Notes: generated by a model from the letters alone, not told the origin. DNA of 64,000 nucleotides from Bacillota bacterium (GCA_023435565.1 JAEYRN010000001.1:1-64000); one strand, 5' to 3'; counted from the stretch's first letter, positions 52,468 to 62,779 are shown. Made by a program: numbers and translations.

Positions 52468-53691
52468 ATGTCCGTTTTCAATACTTTAAATGAAAGAGGA
52501 TTTATCAAACAAACCACTCACCAGGAACCTTTATATGAGGTTTTGGAAAAAGAAAAAGTAACCTTCTATATAGGTTTTGACCCTACTGCCGATAGTCTGC
52601 ACGTCGGGAGTTTGTTGCCGATTATGGCTATGGCCCATATGCAGCGTGCCGGGCACCGTCCCATCGCCATTCTCGGCGGCGGGACGGCAATGATCGGCGA
52701 CCCGAGTGGTAAGACCGATATGCGGAAGATGCTCACCCAAGAAACCATTGACCATAATGCTTCCTGTTTTAAAAAACAACTTTCCCGATTCATCGACTTC
52801 AACAATGATCGGGCTTTGATGGTCAATAACGGTGATTGGTTGTTAGGATTAAAATATATTGAGTTTCTAAGGGAAATCGGTTCTCAATTCTCAGTTAACC
52901 GGATGTTAACCGCCGAATGCTTTAAGACGAGAATGGAAAAAGGACTTTCGTTCATCGAGTTTAACTATATGTTACTTCAATCCTATGACTTTTTAGTTCT
53001 TTTCCGAAAATACGGCTGTAAACTTCAGATGGGTGGGGACGACCAATGGTCCAATATTCTTTATGGGGCGGATCTAATTCGACGACTGGAAGGTAAAGAA
53101 GCTTATGGAATTACTTTCCCACTATTGACCACTTCCAGTGGTAAGAAGATGGGTAAGACCGAGGCCGGCGCTGTCTGGCTTGATCCTGCGAAGACCAGCC
53201 CTTTTGAGTTTTATCAGTATTGGCGGAATACTGAAGATCAGGACGTTGAACGGTTCTTAAAATTATATACGTTCCTTCCCATGGATGAAGTCCGGCGCTT
53301 AGGCGCTTTGAAAGATCGGGAGATTAACGACGCCAAAAAAGTTCTGGCTTTTGAGGTCACTAAATTGGCCCATGGCGAGGAAGAAGCCCGTAAGGCTGAA
53401 GCCTCAGCCTCAGCCTTTTTTGGTGGGGGTGGGAACCAAGATGATATGCCGACGTTTGATCTAGATGAAACAGAATTGGCAAAGGGAATTACTATTGTTG
53501 ATCTAGTAGTCATGGCCGGGTTGGCCGATTCCAAGAGCGAGGCTCGGCGGTTGGTCACTCAAGGTGGAATTACTCTCGGAGACGAAAAAGTAACTGAATT
53601 TAACCGAGTCGTTTGTGTTTCGGATTTTAATGACCGAAAGTTATTGGTTAAAAAGGGGAAAAAACAGTTTCAAGTTATTAAGTTAATCTAA
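52468..53691 (+). CDS. tyrS: Tyrosyl-tRNA synthetase
   Basis: 407 residues from the ATG at 52468 (GAGGAGGAAT upstream); an ORF start at 52423 lies in the terminator. HIGH-type HVGS (45-48), QMGGDDQWSNI, and the KMSKS-type KKMGKTEAG loop define TyrRS. A C-terminal S4 RNA-binding domain begins near residue 345 (VMAGLADSKSEARRLVTQGG). Controlled by the T-box leader. Confidence 0.97.
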   Translation: MSVFNTLNERGFIKQTTHQEPLYEVLEKEKVTFYIGFDPTADSLHVGSLLPIMAMAHMQRAGHRPIAILGGGTAMIGDPSGKTDMRKMLTQETIDHNASCFKKQLSRFIDFNNDRALMVNNGDWLLGLKYIEFLREIGSQFSVNRMLTAECFKTRMEKGLSFIEFNYMLLQSYDFLVLFRKYGCKLQMGGDDQWSNILYGADLIRRLEGKEAYGITFPLLTTSSGKKMGKTEAGAVWLDPAKTSPFEFYQYWRNTEDQDVERFLKLYTFLPMDEVRRLGALKDREINDAKKVLAFEVTKLAHGEEEARKAEASASAFFGGGGNQDDMPTFDLDETELAKGITIVDLVVMAGLADSKSEARRLVTQGGITLGDEKVTEFNRVVCVSDFNDRKLLVKKGKKQFQVIKLI

Positions 53692-53746
53692 TTATTTTAA
53701 ATCTATCCCTCCATTTATGCATATATTTGCAGTATGGGGGGATTTT

Positions 53747-54916
53747 ATGCAATTGACATCTACGTATCCATCGTTGTTGTTACCCGGGGTTTCTCCGGAA
53801 ATGCTATATCCGGAATTTTGGTTGGCACGGTTTCAAAATTTTGGCCTTGACGATGATTGGATAGGATCTTTGAAAACAACACCGGAATTAATTTTGAGGA
53901 ATTATTTTGACAATATTGATAATCAACTTAAAAATCTCTATCATAGAGATGGTTCATTGCCGGAAAAGATTATTGACAACCGTATTCGTTGGAATTTTCC
54001 CGAATATGGTCTGATTACCAAACCTGGGGACTTAAAACTCATACCTCAGGAAATGCCGCTTTTCTCAAATAAAGAAGAACCTAGCTTAGACAGGAACCAA
54101 TTAAGCGGTCTAGATATTGGCGATCAAGTAAATATCTTTGGTTTGTCGAAGGATGGGGAATGGTATCTCCTCGTTTGTAATGCTGGTACCGGCTGGGTTA
54201 AACGGGAGATAGTCGGGATAGGTTCTAAGCTTGAAGTTCTAAATTTTCGAAATGAACAATCCCGAATGATCTTGATTGATCCTAACTCAAGAATTATAAA
54301 TGGAAAAGAAGTTATTATGGCAAGTATGGGGTGCAGTTTTCCCCTAAACGACTATTTGCGGCGGACGGTTTTGGTTCCCGAATCCAACGCTAAAGGGAGC
54401 TTAAAGTTTAATAACGGAATAATAATTGATAGAGCGGTACGGGATCATTTACCGAAAACAGCATATTATTTAATTCGCCAAGCATTTAAATATCTTGGAT
54501 ATCTTTATGCTTGGGGTGACCGGGACTCAGAAGGTTATGGCCGTGACTGTTCCCGACTGGTTAAAGATGTTTTAGAAACAATGGGGTTCAAGCCGCCGCG
54601 GAATTCACGGGAACAATTGGCCGTTGGAAAAAAGCGAATTAAATTAGCAGGTATGAATATTAGCCAAAAGCTAACTTGGTTAAAGCAGCTTTCTCCCGGT
54701 TCCTTGCTTTTTACCCCTAGTCATGTAATGTTCTTTTTAGGAAAAGTTCTGGAAGAAGCTTATGCAATACATGCTTTATTAAGTTACCGAAATATTATTA
54801 ATAATAAGGAAGAACAGGTAAAAGCGAAACGAGTTGTTGTTTCAGGATTGACACTGGGAATAGGAACCAGAAATGGTTCGTTGCTGGAGCAGATAGTGGA
54901 GGTAATAAGCGATTAA
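53747..54916 (+). CDS. SH3-domain NlpC/P60 peptidase
   Basis: 389 residues from the ATG at 53747 (GGGGGG upstream). No signal peptide is seen. Two SH3b-like segments (about 95-190) precede the NlpC/P60 domain with catalytic Cys in GYGRDCSRLVKDV and His in FTPSHVMFFLG. The layout is that of gamma-D-glutamyl-L-diamino acid dipeptidyl-peptidases (DPP VI/YkfC type), which recycle cytoplasmic murein peptides. Directly abuts the Nudix gene. Confidence 0.88.
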   Translation: MQLTSTYPSLLLPGVSPEMLYPEFWLARFQNFGLDDDWIGSLKTTPELILRNYFDNIDNQLKNLYHRDGSLPEKIIDNRIRWNFPEYGLITKPGDLKLIPQEMPLFSNKEEPSLDRNQLSGLDIGDQVNIFGLSKDGEWYLLVCNAGTGWVKREIVGIGSKLEVLNFRNEQSRMILIDPNSRIINGKEVIMASMGCSFPLNDYLRRTVLVPESNAKGSLKFNNGIIIDRAVRDHLPKTAYYLIRQAFKYLGYLYAWGDRDSEGYGRDCSRLVKDVLETMGFKPPRNSREQLAVGKKRIKLAGMNISQKLTWLKQLSPGSLLFTPSHVMFFLGKVLEEAYAIHALLSYRNIINNKEEQVKAKRVVVSGLTLGIGTRNGSLLEQIVEVISD

Positions 54917-55297
54917 ATGAAACAAATATTAGTGACCGCTGGGGTAATTATTAAAGACAACCTAATTTTGCTCGCTCAAAGGTCTGATGGTGATGAAGCG
55001 GGTAAATGGGAATTTCCCGGGGGCAAGGTCGAACCGGGAGAAGATCCCCGTGCTTGTTTAAAAAGGGAACTACAAGAAGAATTGGGAGTTGACACTGAGG
55101 TAGGCCGAGTGTTAGATTTGGTTTCAGTATCTCAAAAAGATCGTCATTTGGTTCTCGTTTATTTCCAATGTGAGATCAAAAAAGGTGAACCAAAACCTCT
55201 ACAATGTAGTCAGGTAAAATGGTTCCGCCGCGATGAAGCGGAATTACTACAAAAGCCTCAGGCGGATCATATATTATGGGAGAAAATTTTTAAATAA
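54917..55297 (+). CDS. Nudix hydrolase, MutT-like
   Basis: 126 residues, beginning at the base after the upstream stop, so translationally coupled. The Nudix box G-x5-E-x7-REUxEExGU is complete (GGKVEPGEDPRACLKREL, then QEELGV). The length and WEFPGGK fit 8-oxo-dGTP diphosphatase MutT. Converges with the next gene. Confidence 0.92.
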   Translation: MKQILVTAGVIIKDNLILLAQRSDGDEAGKWEFPGGKVEPGEDPRACLKRELQEELGVDTEVGRVLDLVSVSQKDRHLVLVYFQCEIKKGEPKPLQCSQVKWFRRDEAELLQKPQADHILWEKIFK

Positions 55298-55310
55298 TAA
55301 TAGTTAAAAT

Positions 55311-56648
55311 CTAACGATTTAATGGTGACAAATCGCGGACAATTGTTCCGGTGGTAAGTAGTTCTTCGATTTTAAATGTACCACACTTACGGCCGTTTAA
55401 AAATCCATCCCAAGCAGCTTGGGCCAACATTCCATCATTTAAAAGATCAAATAACCATTCCGAACAATGTTCGGGATCATCTTGGATAAATCCGGCACGG
55501 TGTTCCAGGAGCCACTTGCGGTTCCAATGTTCGTGGGCGCCAAGGGGCGGAGAGATAATTATCGGAATTCCTAATGCCGAATAAAATGAAAGTTCAGAGG
55601 GTTTGGTCCATAAAATATCGGTGGTCCTTAGTAGCGCGTTGAAACGGTGGAAATATTTTTCCCGGGATGCGCTATGAATGATATTCACTCCCAACCCAAG
55701 TTCTTCTTCAAGTCCATATTCTTTTAAAGCGTCTTGGAAATATTGCTCTACATCATTGCGGAGACCGGCAACTAGATTTAATCGTATTTGTCGCAACTTA
55801 ATCTTTTCCCGAAGACTTTTTAGAACTTTAATTCCAATTTCTTTTTGAGCCCCTGCACCTCCCACCGCAAAAGTTAGTGTTAAACTCCTGTTACCTCGTT
55901 TAGAACAATTTTCCGGTAGTAAATAATGTTCGACCTCTACTCTATGGAGAGCCCAAAACCGTTCTTTAGGATCAAGATAGTTTAGACGTTGAGCCAAATC
56001 GAGTTTGAGTATTTCTAAATCGGGACTGCCAAGGTTTTCCTTAGGGAGAGGAAACCCGGTTAAAAAGATTTGCTCATCAGGTATCCCATATTCTTTAAGC
56101 CGTTTAATAGCATGGCCGCAGGGAGCCAAATAGTTTATTTTACATTGGGAAGGTTTATCAGGGACCCAAACACGGTTAATATCGGTATCGGTAACTAGTA
56201 AATAAACTTTTGGGTAACCATGTGATTCGGCCGCAATGGCTACTGCAAAAAAGGTGGTGACAATCGGTAGGTTGGTAGGGGCCAGAATTTTAACTAAGGT
56301 TTCACCGAGTCCTTTTTTGATTAAAGACTTCAAATATTTTACTTGAATAGTTGGAGTTGAGAGATCCCTAAAAGGATAATAAGGATTAATTTCCTGAAAT
56401 CGGTCCATCAATCCGAAGAGAAACCCACCTATAACCGGAACGTGATTGATCCGGGAAATACTTTCATAAATATATTTCATCTTTGCCCAAAGTTTACATT
56501 CTTTTTTAGAACCATATTCGGAGGAACCGGCAGTTATTATCTGGTTACCGCCTAAATCTTTTAGTGGATAGGCTGCACGTTGGTGACCCAAACCCATGTC
56601 TGCGGCTACAATCCATGCTTTTTGATCCGGTAAGAGTTTGATATTCAT
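55311..56648 (-). CDS. GT-B-like protein of unknown specificity
   Basis: 445 residues, no signal peptide. WIVAADMGLGHQRAAYPLKD resembles the N-terminal Gly-rich loop of MGDG synthase/MurG-type GT-B enzymes. LAPCGHAIKRLKEYGIPDEQ, FAVGGAGAQKEIGIKVLKSL, WTKPSELSFYSALGIPIIIS and LGAHEHWNRKW mark the C-terminal nucleotide-sugar half. I do not recognise a characterised member. It may make a glycolipid or wall polymer (inference). Confidence 0.75.
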   Translation of the reverse strand: MNIKLLPDQKAWIVAADMGLGHQRAAYPLKDLGGNQIITAGSSEYGSKKECKLWAKMKYIYESISRINHVPVIGGFLFGLMDRFQEINPYYPFRDLSTPTIQVKYLKSLIKKGLGETLVKILAPTNLPIVTTFFAVAIAAESHGYPKVYLLVTDTDINRVWVPDKPSQCKINYLAPCGHAIKRLKEYGIPDEQIFLTGFPLPKENLGSPDLEILKLDLAQRLNYLDPKERFWALHRVEVEHYLLPENCSKRGNRSLTLTFAVGGAGAQKEIGIKVLKSLREKIKLRQIRLNLVAGLRNDVEQYFQDALKEYGLEEELGLGVNIIHSASREKYFHRFNALLRTTDILWTKPSELSFYSALGIPIIISPPLGAHEHWNRKWLLEHRAGFIQDDPEHCSEWLFDLLNDGMLAQAAWDGFLNGRKCGTFKIEELLTTGTIVRDLSPLNR

Positions 56649-56896
56649 ATTTCCTCCAGAATAAAAGTTATTGTAATAATTATCGTCAAGAAACGGTTGT
56701 TACTGGAGAGTTTTCAATTGTATGCTGGAAAAAAAGGAGTTTTTAGAAAGATATGGAATGTTATTCACTCGGTATTATATGAGGGAGATTTATTTATAGT
56801 AACAGTTATGTGTGTTTGATGTAATTTGAGCTGATTTTTTTATAAATATCATTAATTAATATTTTTTTGCCGATAAGTATTAACAGGAGGATTTTT

Positions 56897-58306
56897 ATGG
56901 AACTTCGTACTAAAAATAAAATTCATTTTAACATTGTTGGAATTATTGCAATATTTTTAATATTATCGCATCTTGGCTTTTACCTAGTTCTTAATAAAAG
57001 AGAAGGTTTATTGGGATTTGGCCAAAATTCCTATGGACCTTTTTTGTTATGCCTTTTATTAGTGACAGGAGAGATTTTGATAATTTCTATAGTATGTAAA
57101 ATGTTTTGCAAATTAATCGTTAATCGTATTCGGGAACTGAACCGCTATTTAGAGGCAATAGCAAACGGTCAAACGATAACAATAAACGAGGACACTTATC
57201 AAGATGAATTAGCCGAACTACGCCGTTCGATAATTGAAGTATATCGGGGGATGGCCGCTAGCCGGGGTGAACTTCAAAGTAATTGTCAACAACTGGTCGA
57301 AACCAATCAAAAACTGGAATCCAACTATATCCAAGCCTATAACTTACAGTTGATTCAAGAGGAAATAAGTAGGGAATTGGATATTGATAAATTAGTGAAA
57401 AAAACGGCTGATATTATTATGGGCATTTTTGGGAGTAAGCGATGTTTGATTTATATGGCTGACGAAGAAAATGAAACTTTAAATGCAAAGGCTTTTTCAG
57501 GCTCAATGGGAAAAGGAGCGCCTAAGAAGTCGATAGCCTTTAATTCTAAACAAATTGTAGCTCGTTCTTGGCGGGAAAAGATAATTTTTACTGAAAAAGA
57601 TGCCAAACCGGAAGAATTGGATGAACTAAACAAACGAAATATTAACAGTGTTCTGGTCGTACCTTTAATTGGAAGACAGGGAAGGGTCGGTATTATGTTG
57701 CTTGAACACGAATTAGCCGGAGGAATCAACAATGATTCGATAAAATTCGCTCGAGTAGTAGCTCAAGAACTAAGCCTTTCGGTTGAAAACGCTTATCTGT
57801 ACGATAAGATGCGGCAGATGGCTATTCAAGACGCTCTTACCGGAGTTTATAATCGTTTATATCTAATGACTTATATGGCGAATATTTTTAAAGAAAATCC
57901 GAAAATGGTTTCAGTAATTATCCTCGATATGGACCATTTTAAATTAATTAATGACAAATATGGGCATTTGACAGGCGACATGGTTTTAAAGACTACTGCT
58001 AACTTAATTCAGAAAATGTTACCTTCCGGAATTATAGCCCGTTACGGTGGGGAAGAGTTTGTAATTGTCCTACCCGAGATTGGCGAAAAAGAAGCTTTTC
58101 AATTTGCTAATTCAATCCGACAAATGGTAGGCCATCATCAATACTTAATTTCAGGAGAAAAAGCCATTTCGGTAACTATTAGTGTCGGAGTTGCCCATTA
58201 TCCGTTGGTTTCCGATAGTTACGAAGGATTATTACAACTCGCCGATAAAGCTTTATATGAAGCTAAAAATTCGGGTCGGAATAAAGTTTGCGTTGCAAAG
58301 ATTTGA
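56897..58306 (+). CDS. Membrane diguanylate cyclase with HAMP-like and GAF domains
   Basis: 469 residues from the ATG at 56897 (CAGGAGG). Two membrane helices (about 10-33 and 48-72) flank a very short outer loop. A HAMP-like linker, coiled coil and GAF domain (about 155-300) follow. The GGDEF domain has LDMDHFKLINDKYGH and the active loop RYGGEEF. The inhibitory I-site RxxD five residues before GG is absent. It makes cyclic di-GMP in response to an unknown cytoplasmic cue. Confidence 0.92.
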   Translation: MELRTKNKIHFNIVGIIAIFLILSHLGFYLVLNKREGLLGFGQNSYGPFLLCLLLVTGEILIISIVCKMFCKLIVNRIRELNRYLEAIANGQTITINEDTYQDELAELRRSIIEVYRGMAASRGELQSNCQQLVETNQKLESNYIQAYNLQLIQEEISRELDIDKLVKKTADIIMGIFGSKRCLIYMADEENETLNAKAFSGSMGKGAPKKSIAFNSKQIVARSWREKIIFTEKDAKPEELDELNKRNINSVLVVPLIGRQGRVGIMLLEHELAGGINNDSIKFARVVAQELSLSVENAYLYDKMRQMAIQDALTGVYNRLYLMTYMANIFKENPKMVSVIILDMDHFKLINDKYGHLTGDMVLKTTANLIQKMLPSGIIARYGGEEFVIVLPEIGEKEAFQFANSIRQMVGHHQYLISGEKAISVTISVGVAHYPLVSDSYEGLLQLADKALYEAKNSGRNKVCVAKI

Positions 58307-58369
58307 TCATACCAGGAATGCAAATGGAATCAAATTAGTATTTACTTCATCCTATTTCAACTTATATAC

Positions 58370-58398
58370 TTGAAGAAAAATCCAAGAAAAGATATAAT
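58370..58398 (+). promoter_or_regulatory. Sigma-A promoter of serC
   Basis: TTGAAG (58370-58375), 17-bp spacer, TATAAT (58393-58398), about 39 bp before the serC start. Confidence 0.75.
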
Positions 58399-58436
58399 GA
58401 CAACATAATAATTCGGTGTAGACGGGAGGAAGATTG

Positions 58437-59525
58437 ATGACCGAAAGAGTTTATAATTTTTTTCCAGGTCCGGCGACTCTTCCACTGGAGGTCTTGGAGG
58501 GAGCCCAAAAAGAACTTCTTAATTTTCGTAATACTGGGATGTCCATTTTGGAGATAAGCCATCGTGGTAAAGAATATGAGGAGGTACAGAATGAAACGGA
58601 AACCCTCTTCAAAGAGCTTTTAAATGCTCCAAGCGATTATCGGGTGCTATTTATGGGTGGTGGCGCCAGTACTCAATTTGCTTTAGTGGCGATGAATTTT
58701 TTAACTCAAGGAACCGAAGCCGATTATATTGTAACCGGAAGTTTTGCCGAAAAAGCACAGGAAGAAGCAGCCCGGATCGGTAAAGCAAATATCGCTGCAA
58801 CTAATAAAGATACTAATTATGATCGGCTCCCCGGAATAGGAGAGATTAAACTTAGTAAAGCTCCTGTTTATGTACATATGACTTCCAATAATACAATATA
58901 TGGGACCCAGTGGCAGGAGATGCCCGTATTTGAAGGAATACCTTTAATAGCCGATATGTCTAGTGATATTCTTTCACGTCCGATTGACGTTTCCAAGTTT
59001 GGGCTAATTTATGCCGGAGCGCAGAAAAATTTGGGACCTGCTGGAGTAACAGTAGTTTTAATTAGTCCAGACTTACTTGCCAAAGCCAACAAAAATCTGC
59101 CGGTAATTTTTCAATACGGTACTTATGCAAAAAATAATTCTCTCTATAATACTCCCCCTTCATTTGCCGTTTATCTTATTAACTTGGTTTTAAAGTGGGT
59201 AAAACAAAATGGCGGTTTAAATGCTATGGCAAAACGAAATCAGGAGAAGGCAAAATATATTTATGATGTAATTGATAGTAGTAATGGATTCTATAGCGGT
59301 CATGCCCAAAAAGATTGCCGTTCTTTGATGAATATTACTTTTAGATTGCCTAATGAAGAATTGGAAAACGCATTTGTTAGTGAAGCTAAGAAGGCTAATT
59401 TAGTTGGAATCAAAGGGCACCGTTCCGTTGGTGGAATGCGGGCTTCAATTTATAACGCAATGCCGTTGGAAGGGTGCAAACAGTTAGCGGAATTAATGAA
59501 GGACTTTGCCAAGAGAAACGGATAA
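58437..59525 (+). CDS. serC: Phosphoserine aminotransferase
   Basis: 362 residues, ATG 6 nt after GGGAGGA. NFFPGPATLPLEVLE-type start, FMGGGASTQFALVAMN and the PLP-lysine block LIYAGAQKNLGPAGVTVVLI are diagnostic; KGHRSVGGMRASIYNAMP closes the active site. Converts 3-phosphohydroxypyruvate to phosphoserine. No serA is adjacent. Confidence 0.96.
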   Translation: MTERVYNFFPGPATLPLEVLEGAQKELLNFRNTGMSILEISHRGKEYEEVQNETETLFKELLNAPSDYRVLFMGGGASTQFALVAMNFLTQGTEADYIVTGSFAEKAQEEAARIGKANIAATNKDTNYDRLPGIGEIKLSKAPVYVHMTSNNTIYGTQWQEMPVFEGIPLIADMSSDILSRPIDVSKFGLIYAGAQKNLGPAGVTVVLISPDLLAKANKNLPVIFQYGTYAKNNSLYNTPPSFAVYLINLVLKWVKQNGGLNAMAKRNQEKAKYIYDVIDSSNGFYSGHAQKDCRSLMNITFRLPNEELENAFVSEAKKANLVGIKGHRSVGGMRASIYNAMPLEGCKQLAELMKDFAKRNG

Positions 59526-59546
59526 AATTAAATAAAACATATTATT

Positions 59547-59573
59547 AAGAAGGCCAACAGGCCTTCTTTTTTT
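59547..59573 (+). terminator. Terminator of serC
   Basis: AAGAAGGCC (59547-59555) pairs with GGCCTTCTT (59560-59568), followed by TTTTT. Confidence 0.9.
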
Positions 59574-59637
59574 AAAGTCTAATCGATATTTTGCCGATAA
59601 AAACATAGAATATATTCAATTTTGATAGGGGAGACAT

Positions 59638-60408
59638 ATGAAGCTACGCAGGTGGTTGATTGCAGTTCTAACGCTATTTTTAATTGTAACTACATATGTA
59701 TCGGTTTTTGGGGCAGACAATCGATTGGCGGTAAACGTCAAAACTTTAGCCGGAAACATTGCCCAACAATTTGGCGGTAGCGAGTTACGAGTCGCCGCGG
59801 TTCGAGATGATAAAGTATACTTAAACGCCGGAAGGAATAAATTCATTTTAGAAGGAGCAATTTATCAAGTCATTAAGGACGATGCTCCTTTTAACGATCC
59901 AGTAAGCAAACGTAAGCTCGGAAACGTTGAGATTGTAATTGCTGAAGTTCAGGTTGTGACTGTTCGGGACAATTATTCCATTGCTCAAGTTTTAGACCAA
60001 AGTAGAGGTGAAGGGGAACTGGCCCCTGGCCAAAGAGTAGTCGCCCAAAGATCTAAAATTTCGATCGCGATAATCCCCTTTGAATATCTAAATTCCCTTG
60101 ATAAAACCACTCCTCGAATCGCTCAAGAAATTATGGCGGCTGAATTAATCAACAGCGGATTGTTTGTGGTAGCCGGGAGCGCAAAAACTACTCAGGCGGC
60201 CGAATTACTCCAACCGGATTCACCTGGGACAGTTCAATTTAGTAAAAACATCGGGAGAATGCTAGGCGTAGAATATGTCTTATATGGTTTTATTATTGAT
60301 TCCCCCGGTTATATGGAAATCCAATGTCGAGTCCATAGTACGGCAGAAGGGACTGGAATTGCAGCTTCTACTATTAGAATAGAGTCTGAATTTTCCGATC
60401 AACAATAA
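59638..60408 (+). CDS. Exported FlgT/CsgG-like protein
   Basis: 256 residues with a signal peptide (LIAVLTLFLIVTTYVSVFG). The central part (VAAVRDDKVYLNAGRNKFIL, VEIVIAEVQVVTVRDNYSIA) resembles the SH3-like C-domain of flagellar assembly protein FlgT. The C-terminal part (IAIIPFEYLNS, AELINSGLFVVAG, GVEYVLYGFIID) resembles the FlgO/CsgG nucleotide-free fold. No lipobox. Family placement is by motif only. Confidence 0.65.
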   Translation: MKLRRWLIAVLTLFLIVTTYVSVFGADNRLAVNVKTLAGNIAQQFGGSELRVAAVRDDKVYLNAGRNKFILEGAIYQVIKDDAPFNDPVSKRKLGNVEIVIAEVQVVTVRDNYSIAQVLDQSRGEGELAPGQRVVAQRSKISIAIIPFEYLNSLDKTTPRIAQEIMAAELINSGLFVVAGSAKTTQAAELLQPDSPGTVQFSKNIGRMLGVEYVLYGFIIDSPGYMEIQCRVHSTAEGTGIAASTIRIESEFSDQQ

Positions 60409-60513
60409 TGCTTTAATGCAAAGATATTAATCCTTAATACGGTTATTGAAAAATAATAACGCTTCAACATTTTTTTCCTAAATCATGCGACTTGGCGGAA
60501 TTGGGAGAAAACC

Positions 60514-61662
60514 ATGAAACAAAATAGGTGGTTGCTTTTTTTATTTTTTTTAATCGGTTTTTTAGGGCCGCGGTTTTGGGATATTCTTGCGACTCGAACT
60601 ATAATAACCACTGATGATGGCTTTCATTCTTTGACATTGAATGCTGTGGGAGATCTAGTAATGCATCTCCCTATAGTAAATTCAGCCCAAAAACCTGATG
60701 GTTCTTATGATTTTCGTCCGATTTTTAAAAATATTCGTCCTTATCTATCCCAGGCAGATTTGGCTGTTGCGGTACTTGAAACCCAGCTTGACACTGCTAA
60801 CCAGATATATAGCGGCTATCCATGTTTTAATACTCCCAGCTCAATAGCAGATGCTGTTCTGTGGAGTGGAATCGATTTAGTATTTCTTGCCCACAACCAT
60901 TCCCTTGACCAGGGAATTTCCGGTATTAATAATTCTCTTGCCTATATGGATCAGGTAGGACTTCCTTACACAGGCTGCCGATCAAATCCTAGAGAACCAA
61001 GGTACCGAATAATTGAAAAAAACCAGATTAAACTGGCGTTTTTTTCATATACCACAACTACAAATGGGATTCCGTTACCCAAGGGAAAAGAATGGGTAGT
61101 AAATATGCTAGATTATGAACAAATAGCTAAGGATATTAAAGAAGTAAGACTAACCGGGGCTGATGGAATAGTATTTGCACTTCATACCGGTAATGAATAT
61201 CAAAGAGAACCATCCCCCGAACAAATAGAAATAATTCAGAAATTACTATCTTTAGGAGTAGATATTATACTAGGGAGTCATGTTCATGTAATTCAACCCA
61301 TTGAAGTTGGAAAAGTTAATAGCTTGGTGCCAGGACGTTACCGAACCTATTTTGTCGCTTATTCACTTGGAAATTTTTTGTCCAACCAAAGATGGCGTTA
61401 TAGTGACTGTGGCTTGATGGTTAGTCTCAAATTGGTAAAAGAACCGGTTTGGCCAGGGATTCGAATCGCCAAAGCATCGTATTTACCGCTATGGGTTTAT
61501 CGTTATAAAGAAGAACAACAATTAAGCTATCAAATAATTGTACTTGACCAAGGAGGGGCTTATCATGTCAGATTTGAAGGGCAACCGGATATGCTAAATC
61601 AACTTAATGAAGTTAAAAGGGATACAGATGAGTTAATTAGTGATTGGAGTCGGGAACACTAA
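60514..61662 (+). CDS. CapA-family metallophosphatase-like protein
   Basis: 382 residues with an N-terminal membrane anchor (LLFLFFLIGFLGPRFW). The PGA_cap domain has LNAVGDLVMH, VAVLETQLD, FLAHNHSLDQG, ILGSHVHVIQPIE and VAYSLGNFLSNQ, the His/Asp/Asn set of calcineurin-like phosphoesterases. CapA proteins work in poly-gamma-glutamate export, but no capB or capC is nearby. The deacetylase gene follows 22 nt later. Confidence 0.88.
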   Translation: MKQNRWLLFLFFLIGFLGPRFWDILATRTIITTDDGFHSLTLNAVGDLVMHLPIVNSAQKPDGSYDFRPIFKNIRPYLSQADLAVAVLETQLDTANQIYSGYPCFNTPSSIADAVLWSGIDLVFLAHNHSLDQGISGINNSLAYMDQVGLPYTGCRSNPREPRYRIIEKNQIKLAFFSYTTTTNGIPLPKGKEWVVNMLDYEQIAKDIKEVRLTGADGIVFALHTGNEYQREPSPEQIEIIQKLLSLGVDIILGSHVHVIQPIEVGKVNSLVPGRYRTYFVAYSLGNFLSNQRWRYSDCGLMVSLKLVKEPVWPGIRIAKASYLPLWVYRYKEEQQLSYQIIVLDQGGAYHVRFEGQPDMLNQLNEVKRDTDELISDWSREH

Positions 61663-61687
61663 TTTTATATTGTAACGAGGAAAGATG

Positions 61688-62752
61688 ATGAAACACATAC
61701 GTTTAATTGTTATCAGGATTTTTATTATTTCAATAATTGCTTCTCTCTTATTCACAAAATATCAAACCAAAGCTGAGAATTGCGGACAAGCAGAACCCGT
61801 CTTAATACCGATTTTAATCTATCATCGCGTTATTCAAAAAGTTTCTAGTATTTATGATTATACCCCGGAACAACTAGAGGAACAATTGAAGTATTTTAAG
61901 GAAAATGGTTATAGTCCTATCACTGCCCTCCAGATGGTTGAAATGATGGAATGCCCTGAACTATTGCCTGAAAAACCGGTAGTATTAACCTTTGATGATG
62001 GGCATAAAAGTCATTATACATCGGTTTTTCCTTTGTTAAAAAAATATGGTTGTAAAGGGACATTTTTTATCTATACTAATGTGATTGCCGAAAAAAGTGA
62101 AAAGCAATTGACCTGGGCTGAACTAAGGGAAATGCAACGGGATGGGATGGACATTCAATCCCATACCAAATCGCATCCATATTTGACCCGAACTTTAAAG
62201 AATGAAAGTAATCAAGCCTATAAAAAACGTATAATTCACGAGTTTAAAGATTCCAAGGATATAATTGAAAAACATTTGCAGCATAAAGTGGAATTACTGG
62301 CATATCCATATGGTTGGTTTAATCAGACCATCGAAACTTTGGCCGTTCAAGCCGGATACCGTGGAATATTCACGGTTAACTGGGGAACAAATTTGCTTTC
62401 TGAAAACTTATTGAGAATAAAAAGGCGGGTAATGGAGAATACCATGACAATAGGCGATTTAGAAATTATATTAACAGCCCGGCCATTTACGGTTGAGGTT
62501 ATATATCCGGAAGACGCGGGCATATTCACTCAAGCTCCGGAAATCAAATTTAAAATAATAGATTCAACAACCGATAGGGTAGAGATTAAAGTTCGTTCCT
62601 TGGTTGATACTATACCCCAAGATAAAGACGGTATATTTACTTGGTCAGGTTTAAAAAAACTTAGGCCCGGTTATCATATGATTGTAATTAAAGGCCATGA
62701 TGACAACAATCGGCCATCAATTTTTTCCTGGGGATTTGATTATAAGTATTGA
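61688..62752 (+). CDS. Exported polysaccharide deacetylase
   Basis: 354 residues; ATG 61688 has 7-nt spacing from GAGG, ATG 61685 only 4. An N-terminal hydrophobic anchor leads to a NodB domain with LTFDDGHKSHY (catalytic Asp pair), SHTKSHPYL (metal His pair) and LAYPYGWFN. The last 90 residues form an Ig-like domain (EVIYPEDAGIF, RPGYHMIVIKGHDDNN). Removes acetyl groups from a cell-envelope glycan. Confidence 0.92.
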   Translation: MKHIRLIVIRIFIISIIASLLFTKYQTKAENCGQAEPVLIPILIYHRVIQKVSSIYDYTPEQLEEQLKYFKENGYSPITALQMVEMMECPELLPEKPVVLTFDDGHKSHYTSVFPLLKKYGCKGTFFIYTNVIAEKSEKQLTWAELREMQRDGMDIQSHTKSHPYLTRTLKNESNQAYKKRIIHEFKDSKDIIEKHLQHKVELLAYPYGWFNQTIETLAVQAGYRGIFTVNWGTNLLSENLLRIKRRVMENTMTIGDLEIILTARPFTVEVIYPEDAGIFTQAPEIKFKIIDSTTDRVEIKVRSLVDTIPQDKDGIFTWSGLKKLRPGYHMIVIKGHDDNNRPSIFSWGFDYKY

Positions 62753-62779
62753 AGAATAGATAAAAAGTGTGGTTCAAGT

